Origin: an uncultured Eubacteriales bacterium
Lineage (GTDB): Bacteria; Bacillota; Clostridia; Lachnospirales; Lachnospiraceae
Assembly: GCA_949297565.1 (NCBI GenBank)
Contig: CASFUI010000002.1
Coordinates: 1-10,114, forward strand
DNA: 10,114 nucleotides
Direction of reading: 5' to 3'
A program made the position numbers and the translations under genes. Position 1 is the first letter of the stretch; every line of letters starts with the position of its first letter. Below the pieces are notes generated by a model. The model was not told the DNA's origin. It saw only the letters and a list, made by a program, of their open reading frames with translations, and searched no databases. Of this stretch, positions 1 to 6,790 are shown piece by piece.

Positions 1-1
1 G

Positions 2-631
2 CCGGTTTCAATGACTCTGTCTTATATGCACGATTATCACGCCGCAAGTATTATACGCAAAATGCTTGATACAGGACTTGAGGATGTGCGTATAGCAGGA
101 AAAGCATTTATGATGCCGGTTACAGAGACGAGGACGCGCTATGAAATTCTTACCAAAGGAGAGGTTGTCAAAAAGGAAGAGAAACATCTTGTAATGGAGT
201 ATGAAAGTCAAAAAACAGCGTTTTATGATTTTATGTCAGACCAGTACAGGAGCGGTATACGCAACAGATTTATGAATGTTCGCGGAACGCGGGGCGAGTT
301 AATGGAGGATACCTTTTATTTTCTGAGAGACGATAATATTGCCGCATCTGCGAAAATGGATATTTACAGAGATGAGGACAGCGGTGAGGTTTTGTCGGTT
401 AAATTTATGGGCGAAACGGTTTATGCTCCTCCGTTTGGAATATGCGGATTAAGTGAGGATGAGACGGCAGTAGCGAGAATGCTTGCAGGCATGAAAAATT
501 ATATTGACGGTGGAGATGAGGTGTATCCTCTGCGGGAAGCACTTGAGGATGCTTATATTGCCGAAATGATGACGCGCGCCGCAGAAAATCCGTGGAAGGT
601 TGTGAGTTCAGAAAAGCGTCCGTGGAAATAG
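2..631 (+). CDS. Gfo/Idh/MocA-family oxidoreductase, C-terminal part (5' end outside window)
   Basis: The reading frame is open from the first bases of the window (Pro-Val-Ser before the first Met at 11), so the gene starts upstream and only its last 209 residues are here. The N-terminal NAD(P)-binding Rossmann domain is therefore not seen. What is visible resembles the C-terminal alpha/beta substrate-binding domain of Gfo/Idh/MocA dehydrogenases: an opening PVSMTLSYMHDYHAAS segment, a central sheet with YRSGIRNRFMNVRGTRGE, and a closing helix YPLREALEDAYIAEMM, which matches the usual end of the family (a 'PL.DALDAYIA' helix). Family members reduce or oxidise sugar-like substrates with NAD(P); the substrate here cannot be told. 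The alkyltransferase-like gene follows after an 18-base gap and is probably co-transcribed. The family call rests on remembered C-terminal patterns, not on a seen cofactor motif. Confidence 0.72.
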   Translation, partial: PVSMTLSYMHDYHAASIIRKMLDTGLEDVRIAGKAFMMPVTETRTRYEILTKGEVVKKEEKHLVMEYESQKTAFYDFMSDQYRSGIRNRFMNVRGTRGELMEDTFYFLRDDNIAASAKMDIYRDEDSGEVLSVKFMGETVYAPPFGICGLSEDETAVARMLAGMKNYIDGGDEVYPLREALEDAYIAEMMTRAAENPWKVVSSEKRPWK

Positions 632-636
632 AGCGT

Positions 637-641
637 GGAGG
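637..641 (+). promoter_or_regulatory. Ribosome binding site deciding the start of the MGMT-like gene
   Basis: GGAGG lies 8 bases before ATG 650. The in-frame GTG at 635 overlaps this site and has no Shine-Dalgarno of its own, so ATG 650 is the better start. Confidence 0.75.
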
Positions 642-649
642 AAAATACA

Positions 650-970
650 ATGGCAGACGGTGAAGTGTTTTCAAAGATTTATGATGTAGTAAGACAAATT
701 CCTTACGGAAAGGTCGCGACATACGGTCAGGTGGCAGAGCTTGCCGGAAACAAAAGGTGGGCGAGGGTAGTTGGATACGCGCTGCACTCAAACCCCGACC
801 CGGAAGGCATTCCATGTTACAGAGTCGTAAATAAGGCAGGGAATGCCTCGAGCGCGTTTGCCTTTGGTGGAATAAACAGGCAGATAGAGCTGCTTAAGGT
901 CGAGGGTGTACAATTTATTGACGGACATGTCGATATGGAGCATTTCCGTTGGAACCGACATGTATTTTAG
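650..970 (+). CDS. MGMT/alkyltransferase-like DNA-binding protein with PCYRV motif
   Basis: This is a 106-residue protein made only of the DNA-binding domain of O6-alkylguanine-DNA alkyltransferases, the length typical of alkyltransferase-like (ATL) proteins. Visible marks are the helix-turn-helix region around residues 18-33 (PYGKVATYGQVAELAG), the helix with the probable arginine finger R39 (RVVGYAL), and the active-site loop PCYRVV at 55-60. Classical MGMT has PCHRV with an acceptor Cys and its activating His; ATL proteins usually have Trp for the Cys. Here Cys56 is kept but the His is Tyr57, so methyl transfer activity is uncertain. It may only sense and flag alkylated guanine for nucleotide excision repair. 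The N-terminal domain of full-length Ada/Ogt is absent. The start was chosen by the GGAGG at 637-641 rather than GTG 635. It is likely co-transcribed with the upstream oxidoreductase; no terminator hairpin is obvious after it. Confidence 0.88.
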   Translation: MADGEVFSKIYDVVRQIPYGKVATYGQVAELAGNKRWARVVGYALHSNPDPEGIPCYRVVNKAGNASSAFAFGGINRQIELLKVEGVQFIDGHVDMEHFRWNRHVF

Positions 971-1167
971 AAAAATTTATCCTTAATTCCTATAAAAAAC
1001 ATAAAGATTATAATAACAGGAAGAATATTTATAATAATAGTATTTATATAATAAACCGTTTTATCAGTTCATGTAACAGATTATAAAGCATAAAATGCAG
1101 GCCGGTTAAATTTGACAGAATTATATTTGAAAAGCGGCATAAAATAATATGTGTACAGTAGTAGTAC

Positions 1168-1196
1168 TTGACATAAAATAATTTATAATGTATTGT
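1168..1196 (+). promoter_or_regulatory. Candidate sigma-A promoter for the leader-bearing small protein
   Basis: A perfect TTGACA (1168-1173) is followed 17 bases later by TATTGT (1191-1196), four of six matches to the -10 consensus. A perfect TATAAT at 1184-1189 sits only 10 bases from that -35, too close to pair with it, and has no good -35 of its own. Either -10 would give a short leader before ATG 1231. The surrounding spacer 971-1167 is AT-rich and shows no supported gene. Confidence 0.5.
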
Positions 1197-1215
1197 ATAA
1201 AAAAAGATTTTAATC

Positions 1216-1221
1216 GGAGGG
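1216..1221 (+). promoter_or_regulatory. Ribosome binding site deciding the start of the small protein
   Basis: GGAGGG stands 9 bases before ATG 1231. GTG 1225 is only 3 bases away and so unlikely; ATG 1234 at 12 bases is possible but less good. Confidence 0.65.
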
Positions 1222-1230
1222 ACAGTGTAT

Positions 1231-1608
1231 ATGATGAACTATGAGAAACCGGTTGTCATTGGCTGTGATGATGTAGCAGAGGGGGTATATGCTGCAAGCG
1301 GGTGCTATACCGTATCAACGGTTATACACCAGAGTCCGCAGGAAGGAAGACAGACTTATCGAATTCAGGTGAATGCGGCGCATTCTGCCGACCACACATG
1401 CACTGAGCAGTTATTGACGCTTGGCTTTAACCAGCCGGTGCAGTATGAGAGTTCTGGCGGAACTCCTGTAGTTTCATCAGGCAGCGAGATAAAGATTGCG
1501 TACACATATTATAATAACCCGAGTGATAATATAGGACTTGGCGATATAAGCGTAAGTTCCGAGAGCGGACTTCAGGTTGTTTATGCGTATATGACAGATA
1601 ACGGTTGA
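1231..1608 (+). CDS. Small beta-rich protein with YEKP/AEGVYAASG leader-like N-terminus, unknown function
   Basis: This 125-residue protein has no known catalytic motif. Residues 4-9 read YEKPVV and 16-24 AEGVYAASG, then a Cys at 25. From memory, short Lachnospiraceae proteins often begin with a similar YEKP...ASG stretch, but I cannot name a family. Residues 26-120 alternate polar and hydrophobic residues with many Ser, Thr, Gly, Asn and Tyr, suggesting a small beta-sandwich; the NPSDNIGLGD stretch (96-105) looks like a conserved turn. There are three cysteines (12, 25, 57), no transmembrane segment and no ordinary signal peptide, so export would need a dedicated transporter. The gene stands alone behind its own promoter and terminator, convergent with an operon for a PqqD-HprK-like fusion and an ABC exporter. 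A substrate or RiPP-like precursor role is inferred from that context only. It could equally be an unrelated cytosolic or adhesin-like protein. Confidence 0.7.
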   Translation: MMNYEKPVVIGCDDVAEGVYAASGCYTVSTVIHQSPQEGRQTYRIQVNAAHSADHTCTEQLLTLGFNQPVQYESSGGTPVVSSGSEIKIAYTYYNNPSDNIGLGDISVSSESGLQVVYAYMTDNG

Positions 1609-1641
1609 GAGTTTTATATTATATTTTAAAGATGTTACGAC

Positions 1642-1685
1642 AAAACGGGATACTCCATGAACAGCATGGGGTATCCCGTTTTTTT
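1642..1685 (+). terminator. Rho-independent terminator after the small protein gene
   Basis: An 18-base-pair stem pairs 1642-1659 with 1665-1682, perfect except for one G-U pair, around a 5-base loop (AACAG). A run of seven T follows at 1679-1685. On the minus strand the same stem ends in TTTT, so it can also stop transcription coming from the ABC gene. Confidence 0.93.
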
Positions 1686-1714
1686 CAAAAGCTGCCGTAA
1701 GGCAGCTTTTGAAA
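1683..1714 (-). terminator. Second, two-way hairpin terminator between convergent genes
   Basis: A 14-base-pair perfect stem pairs 1683-1696 with 1701-1714 around a GTAA loop. Its GC-rich core GGCAGC is followed by TTTT on both strands. It lies 62 bases past the stop of the ABC exporter gene, so it most likely ends the minus-strand operon and backs up the neighbouring terminator. Confidence 0.75.
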
Positions 1715-1775
1715 GAGCGCAATTTATTGGCTGTACGCTGCTTTATTTCGCCGTGTACATATGAGAATACTGCGG

Positions 1776-3545
1776 TTAAAAATCATTAATTAATTTCTGC
1801 ACGTCATTGTTGTCTAAAACCCTGCACTGTTTTTCACTTATTGAGTAGATGCGGCTGCACATGCCGAGCACTGTAGGGCGGTGGGTGGTCAGAATGCAGG
1901 TGCGCGGGTAATCGTCACGCATAATATTTTTTAGAACATTTCTTTCCGTTGCGACATCGAGAGCCGAGGTTGCCTCGTCCAGAAGAAGGATTGGCGCTTT
2001 TCTTAAAACCGCCCGGGCAATGGAGAGACGCTGTGACTGCCCCTCAGAGAAGCCTCCTCCGCGCTCCTTTATGGAGCTGTCTATGCCTTCTGGAAGTTTG
2101 CTCACAAAATCCCATGCGCATGACAGTTTGAGGGCGTTTATAATTTCATCGTCAGTTGCGTCAGGTTTTACGCTGCGCATATTTTCGGCGATAGTTCCGG
2201 AAAACATGGTATTTCCCTGCGGCACATAGGAAAATAGTGAACGGGTAGCAGGGGTGAGCCGCAATGAAATTTCAGAAGTTCCGTTTTTGGTGCTCACGGT
2301 GCATTCACCGGACTGCGGCCGAAGCAGCGACAGCAGTATGCGAAGCATAGTAGTTTTTCCCTCACCGGAAGGTCCGACAAGTGCTACTATCTCGTGTGGC
2401 TTGGCGATAAAATACGCATTTTTGAAAACCTGTGTTCCGTTGGCGTACGTGTATGACATATCATAAATGTCAACAGTTATTCCGCTTTTAACTGCATGCT
2501 CTTTAAGGCGTGCAACTTCGTCCGACAGGGAGTAATCTTCACGCGGCATATTCAGTATATCCATGAGACGTCCCGCCGAGGTGGTGATGTTGATTGCTGT
2601 GGGAACAAGAGAAATAAGAGCGTTAAGCGTACTTGTGAGCTGACCTGACAGGGACAGGAAAAGAGTCATTGTGCCGTAGCTTATCGCTCCGCTCCAGACA
2701 CGGTAAATTCCCCAGCCGTAGCAGCTGTAAGATACTGCCATTCCGACAACGGACATAATAAATGAAGTGACCATTGACATTTTGTTAAATTCGAGCTTCA
2801 TTGTGAGATATTTTTGCTGTAAATCACGCAGACGCCTGCAATATAAACGAATAAGATCAAATGCCTTTATAGTCTGTATATTTGAAAAAGATTCCTGGTT
2901 AAAACCTGACATTTCTGCATTCAGGGCAGCGCTGCGCTTATTGTTGTTTACCATGCGTCTCATAAGAGTTCTTGACATTATTGCGCTCACAGGCATTCCG
3001 ATAAGAGCGAATACGGCAAAGGTGGCGTCGTGGTAGATTACTATTGACAGAGCCATAATAAATTTAAAAAGATATATTATGAGATTTGGAATAAAGCTTA
3101 AAACTCCCTCGGAGATATTTGAGGCGTCAGTGCTCCAGCGTACGAGCAAGTCTCCTGTGTGATACTGCGTTATTGCCTCCCAGTCTGTCGACAGCATTTT
3201 TTCGTAGATGTCAGCCTTGATTTCATTGTCTACCCTTATGCTTATCCAGTTTGAGAGATAGGAGGTAAAAAGAGATATTGCCTGACTGCCTAAATTAAAG
3301 CCTATCATCATGCAGAAGGTTTTTATGAGCTCCCCTGTGTGATGCCCGGTGATAATATCGACGAGGTCCTTTGAGATGACGCTTGCGGCAAGTCCTACGG
3401 CAGTACCGGTCAGTCCTGAAATCGTATAAAAAATCATTGATTTCCAGTAGCGGCGGGCGTACCCGTAAATCCAGCGCGTCTGCCGTGCCATGTCTTTTAA
3501 CATGCCCTCTTTAATTTTTTTTGCGGTATGTTTTACAATATTCAT
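1776..3545 (-). CDS. ABC exporter, fused permease and ATPase (no peptidase domain)
   Basis: This 589-residue half-transporter has one membrane domain and one ATPase domain and would work as a homodimer in the cytoplasmic membrane, exporting a substrate with ATP. Residues about 35-330 hold the hydrophobic segments of an exporter-type membrane domain, with the first near 37-57 and others near 75-100, 150-190 and 260-320. The ATPase shows Walker A GPSGEGKTT (391-399), Q-loop Q443, a signature FSEGQ (499-503, variant of LSGGQ), Walker B ILLLDE (519-524), D-loop SALD (527-530) and H-loop His555, so all catalytic parts are present. There is no N-terminal C39 peptidase domain, so if it exports a leader peptide product another protease must trim it. 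Its ATG overlaps the TGA of the PqqD-HprK-like gene (ATGA), implying coupled translation and a shared job. The substrate is not known from sequence; lipid or drug export remains possible. Confidence 0.93.
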   Translation of the reverse strand: MNIVKHTAKKIKEGMLKDMARQTRWIYGYARRYWKSMIFYTISGLTGTAVGLAASVISKDLVDIITGHHTGELIKTFCMMIGFNLGSQAISLFTSYLSNWISIRVDNEIKADIYEKMLSTDWEAITQYHTGDLLVRWSTDASNISEGVLSFIPNLIIYLFKFIMALSIVIYHDATFAVFALIGMPVSAIMSRTLMRRMVNNNKRSAALNAEMSGFNQESFSNIQTIKAFDLIRLYCRRLRDLQQKYLTMKLEFNKMSMVTSFIMSVVGMAVSYSCYGWGIYRVWSGAISYGTMTLFLSLSGQLTSTLNALISLVPTAINITTSAGRLMDILNMPREDYSLSDEVARLKEHAVKSGITVDIYDMSYTYANGTQVFKNAYFIAKPHEIVALVGPSGEGKTTMLRILLSLLRPQSGECTVSTKNGTSEISLRLTPATRSLFSYVPQGNTMFSGTIAENMRSVKPDATDDEIINALKLSCAWDFVSKLPEGIDSSIKERGGGFSEGQSQRLSIARAVLRKAPILLLDEATSALDVATERNVLKNIMRDDYPRTCILTTHRPTVLGMCSRIYSISEKQCRVLDNNDVQKLINDF

Positions 3546-4741
3546 AGTCTGTCTATCGCTTCCTTCATTATATATGCGGCAGCAGGATTTTTGGTGCAGT
3601 TCAGTTCAAAAACGGGTATTTTTCGGGTTATAAGCTGTGAGGCTGAAATATTTAAATCAAGCATTTTATCCGTCCAGCACGGTGAAATCATGCGCTGCAT
3701 TATTTTAAGCGCAGCTTTTTCGCCGCTTAATTTTGAGACAGAATCCCGGCTGCTCTGTTTTATCATTATTATTCCGCCGACAGGATACGTATTTTCGGTA
3801 AAAATACCTGATGTTCCGCACCACGGAATTCCGGCAGCGTAAAGCTCGTTTTTGTCAGTTCCTATAAGATTTAAGTCTCCGTTGATAACAGGAGTATTAA
3901 ACGTATCCTGCCATAACCTTGTGTGTGTCGATTTTCCGGCGCCTGAATGTCCGGAAAAAAGCCAGGCCTTGCCTCCGTACAAAACCGACGCCGAGTGTAA
4001 TGCAAAGAGTCCTCTCTTCTGGGCAGTAAAAAGAAAAATCATTCTCACGGCGTGAAAAATAAAGCCGCCTGACTCGGGCTTAAAGCCGGAACTTTCTGTT
4101 TTTGCATTTATGTGCTGAAATTCGGGAGATTGATTGTTTTTTTTGTAATATATGACGCACCTGCTGCCGTCCTTTGACATATGCCATTCCATGGGCTGTG
4201 CTGATCCGGTATAAGCGCAGATATAAAAATAGTCGTCCTCCATAAGAATTAATTCGTCGCTGCGAAGAATTACCTTTCCCGACCTGTGGTACGCCGGGAT
4301 AAAATGAGTGATATTTATTGTTATGTCAGGATTTTGAGTTTCATTTGTCTCAAAAGCTTTAAATTCTTCGGGAAATATTACGGGCTCTGTGTGAAAGCAG
4401 ATGTTAATTCCGGCAATGCTGATATGTTTTGTGACATAATTAGGAGGAAGCGTCATAACGTCCTCCTCGCGCTCAAAGATATGAAATGCTTTCAGCTCAT
4501 TGAGAAATCGGGTCAAATCGCTTTTAAGCGTATTAATTTCGGTTTTATTTTCAGGCATGTATTTATCGCACATCATGGACAGCAGCTTATGTTCATTGTC
4601 AGTCTCTCTCAGACAATTCCACAAAAAGACGCCTGTCTCGTTAAGCTCAATGCCTTTTTTCAAATCTGCCGCCGCCTGACCGAATGGAAGCAGATACGGC
4701 TTCTGACAAATATATTTCAGAGAGTAATTTGCAGTTTTCAA
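3542..4741 (-). CDS. PqqD-like domain fused to HPr-kinase-like P-loop domain
   Basis: This 399-residue protein has two parts. Residues about 20-90 are PqqD-like: GIELNETGVFLWNCL (30-44) is the typical strand-helix motif, followed by helices ending ELKAFHIFE. Such domains bind leader peptides of RiPP precursors and present them to tailoring enzymes. Residues about 105-399 look like the kinase domain of HprK-like proteins, with LHSASV (248-253), a P-loop GHSGAGKS (264-271), an acidic VINGDL (285-290) and a GIPWCGTSG loop (304-312). The HprK phosphorylase-type signature is not seen. HprK-like kinases of lasso peptide clusters phosphorylate the peptide, so a peptide kinase is a reasonable guess, not shown. 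The start is TTG 4741, with AAAGGG about 9 bases before it; no in-frame ATG lies between it and the upstream stop at 4778-4780. It is the first gene of a two-gene operon with the ABC exporter and has its own promoter. Confidence 0.82.
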   Translation of the reverse strand: MKTANYSLKYICQKPYLLPFGQAAADLKKGIELNETGVFLWNCLRETDNEHKLLSMMCDKYMPENKTEINTLKSDLTRFLNELKAFHIFEREEDVMTLPPNYVTKHISIAGINICFHTEPVIFPEEFKAFETNETQNPDITINITHFIPAYHRSGKVILRSDELILMEDDYFYICAYTGSAQPMEWHMSKDGSRCVIYYKKNNQSPEFQHINAKTESSGFKPESGGFIFHAVRMIFLFTAQKRGLFALHSASVLYGGKAWLFSGHSGAGKSTHTRLWQDTFNTPVINGDLNLIGTDKNELYAAGIPWCGTSGIFTENTYPVGGIIMIKQSSRDSVSKLSGEKAALKIMQRMISPCWTDKMLDLNISASQLITRKIPVFELNCTKNPAAAYIMKEAIDRL

Positions 4742-4774
4742 ACAGTTCCCGCCCTTTCTGTTTATAGTAAATAG

Positions 4775-4804
4775 ATTTTATCACGGAAACGGTATATAAA
4801 TCAA
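4775..4804 (-). promoter_or_regulatory. Sigma-A promoter for the PqqD-HprK-like/ABC operon
   Basis: Read on the minus strand, TTGATT (4804-4799) is followed after 18 bases by TAAAAT (4780-4775), which is preceded by TGA, an extended -10. Transcription would start near 4768, leaving a leader of only about 27 bases before TTG 4741. Confidence 0.68.
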
Positions 4805-4848
4805 TGCGGGGCAGGTAAATGATACCTCTTTCTTTATAATAAAAATTA

Positions 4849-4857
4849 TGTTATTAT
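4849..4857 (+). promoter_or_regulatory. Weak candidate extended -10 promoter for the OPT transporter gene
   Basis: TGTTATTAT gives an extended -10 (TG at 4849-4850, TATTAT at 4852-4857), with no clear -35. A TATAAT at 4835-4840 is another option, also without a good -35. One of these must serve the gene because the upstream neighbour is divergent. GGAGG at 4877-4881 is the ribosome site. Confidence 0.4.
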
Positions 4858-4888
4858 ATTCGCGAAACAGTTTTATGGAGGTTTATTA

Positions 4889-6790
4889 ATGGAGAAAAAA
4901 GAATTTAAGCCGTATATACCGGCTGAAAAGATTACGCCTGAATTTACCGTAACTTCAGTTGTGATGGGCGTTATTCTTGCCGTTATATTTGGAGCGGCTA
5001 ATGCATATCTCGGTCTGCGTGTAGGTATGACCGTGTCTGCCTCAATTCCTGCGGCAGTAATTTCTATGGGTGTTATCAGAGTTCTGTTGAAAAAGGACTC
5101 TGTTCTGGAGAGCAATATGGTGCAGACTATCGGCTCTGCGGGTGAGTCGCTGGCAGCGGGTGCTATTTTTACCCTGCCTGTATTGTTTTTGTGGGCAAAG
5201 GACGGAATGACAGAGACTCCGAGTCTTATTGCCATTACGCTGATTGCGCTGTTTGGCGGCGTGCTTGGCGTATTGTTTATGGTTCCTTTGAGAAATGCGC
5301 TGATTGTAAAAGAGCACGGAGTGCTTCCTTATCCTGAGGGAACGGCATGCGCCGAGGTACTTCTCGCCGGAGAAGAGGGCGGGACAAGCGCTAAGATGGT
5401 ATTTGCCGGAATGGGGCTTTCAGCTCTGTTTAAGTTTGTGGTGGACGGGCTTAAGATAGTTCCGGGAGTAATAACAGCTCCTATAAAGGCGTTTAAGACG
5501 GAATTTTCTGCACAGGTATATCCGGCGCTTTTGAGCGTTGGCTATATATGCGGAATTAAAATTTCTTCATTTATGTTTGCCGGAGGTCTTATCGGCTGGT
5601 TTGTTTTAATCCCTGCGATTATTACTTTCGGCGGCAATACAATACTTTATCCGGGAACAGATACTATTGCTAATCTTTACGCTGAAGGCGGAGCCAGTGT
5701 AATTTGGTCTAATTACATAAAATATATCGGCGCCGGCGCGGTGGCGGCAGGCGGTATTATAAGCCTGATTAAGTCTATGCCTCTTATTGTGACTACCTTC
5801 AGGGACGCCATAAAGGGCATAAAGGGAGGCAGCGGCAGTACTGAGCTCAGAACAAACAAAAATCTTGATATGAGATTTATCGGTATAGCTATTCTTGTGA
5901 TTACAATCGCAATCTGGCTTCTGCCTGAGATTCCTGTATCTCCGCTGGGGGCTTTGCTGATTGTTGTGTTCGGATTCTTCTTTGCGACAGTTTCATCGAG
6001 AATGGTTGGTCTTGTCGGAAGCAGCAACAATCCGGTATCCGGAATGGCAATCGCTACTCTTTTATTTTCTACGCTTGTGCTTAAGATTTCCGGCGATACG
6101 GGCGTTCACGGAATGACGGGAGCAATCGGAATTGCCTCTGTAATATGTATAGTTGCTGCGATTGCAGGAGATACATCACAGGATTTAAAGACAGGTTATA
6201 TTCTCGGCGCTACGCCTAAGAAACAGCAGATTGGAGAGCTTATAGGTGTGGTTGCGGCAGCATTTACAATAGGAGGAGTTCTCATTCTTCTGAACACTGC
6301 ATGGGGATTTGGCACAACAGACCTCTCAGCGCCTCAGGCTACACTGATGCGTATGATTACAGAGGGCGTAATGGACGGAAATCTTCCGTGGGCTCTTGTG
6401 TTTATCGGTGTATTTATCGCTGTTATCATTGAGATTTTGAGAATTCCTGTGCTTCCTGTGGCAATCGGACTTTACCTGCCGCTTGAGCTTTCATCTACAA
6501 TTATGATCGGCGGTATTATACGCTGGTTTGTTGACCGCAAAAAGGCAAATGACAAGGACAAAGACAGCGAGGCAAACAGCGGTATTTTGTTCTGCTCCGG
6601 TCTTATCGCCGGCGAAGGGCTTGTAGGTATTATTCTTGCAGTGGTTGCCGTAGCTAAGTTTAATGATGTTATAGATTTGTCTGAGCATGTCAATACTGGA
6701 GTTATCGGTTCTTTGGTGCTCATGGTTATAATGGTGTTGTGCATATTAAAATTTGCGGTTTGGAGTAAGAAAAAGACAGATGCCAAGTAA
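4889..6790 (+). CDS. OPT-family oligopeptide transporter
   Basis: This 633-residue integral membrane protein of the prokaryotic oligopeptide transporter (OPT/YSL) superfamily takes up peptides or related metal chelates with an ion gradient; the exact substrate cannot be told. It is hydrophobic almost throughout, with probable membrane helices beginning near residue 20 and ending near 623. Family-type stretches are AYLGLRVGMTVSASIPA (39-55), VLPYPEGTACAEVLLAGE (145-162), GSSNNPVSGM (377-386), AGDTSQDLKTGYILGATPKK (426-445) and GLYLPLELS (527-535). Charged loops lie near 305-328 and 549-563. The length is normal for the bacterial family. ATG 4889 follows GGAGG with a 7-base gap. It is divergent from the PqqD-HprK-like operon, and its 3' end overlaps the start of a small PqqD-like gene, so the two are translated together. 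Confidence 0.94.
   Translation: MEKKEFKPYIPAEKITPEFTVTSVVMGVILAVIFGAANAYLGLRVGMTVSASIPAAVISMGVIRVLLKKDSVLESNMVQTIGSAGESLAAGAIFTLPVLFLWAKDGMTETPSLIAITLIALFGGVLGVLFMVPLRNALIVKEHGVLPYPEGTACAEVLLAGEEGGTSAKMVFAGMGLSALFKFVVDGLKIVPGVITAPIKAFKTEFSAQVYPALLSVGYICGIKISSFMFAGGLIGWFVLIPAIITFGGNTILYPGTDTIANLYAEGGASVIWSNYIKYIGAGAVAAGGIISLIKSMPLIVTTFRDAIKGIKGGSGSTELRTNKNLDMRFIGIAILVITIAIWLLPEIPVSPLGALLIVVFGFFFATVSSRMVGLVGSSNNPVSGMAIATLLFSTLVLKISGDTGVHGMTGAIGIASVICIVAAIAGDTSQDLKTGYILGATPKKQQIGELIGVVAAAFTIGGVLILLNTAWGFGTTDLSAPQATLMRMITEGVMDGNLPWALVFIGVFIAVIIEILRIPVLPVAIGLYLPLELSSTIMIGGIIRWFVDRKKANDKDKDSEANSGILFCSGLIAGEGLVGIILAVVAVAKFNDVIDLSEHVNTGVIGSLVLMVIMVLCILKFAVWSKKKTDAK

Noticed and set aside
967..1068. 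A short minus-strand open stretch just after the alkyltransferase-like gene, reading as a hydrophobic segment with a Lys-Asp-Lys tail, like the end of a membrane protein.
   Set aside because: Only 33 codons, no start codon at the front and no ribosome site, in DNA so AT-rich that hydrophobic codons arise by chance. It could be a decayed gene end but nothing supports it.
1156..1176. GTAC repeated around AGTAGTA just before the -35 as a possible operator.
   Set aside because: The arms are only four bases and GTAC is itself a palindrome; too weak to call.
1776..3545. Bacteriocin-type exporter with C39 peptidase.
   Set aside because: The N-terminus goes almost directly into the first membrane segment; there is no room for a 120-150-residue peptidase domain.
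6753..6779. TTG 6753 as the start of the PqqD-like protein, adding nine residues.
   Set aside because: It lies inside the OPT gene with no ribosome site, and the extra residues do not belong to the PqqD-like fold. ATG 6780 is preferred.
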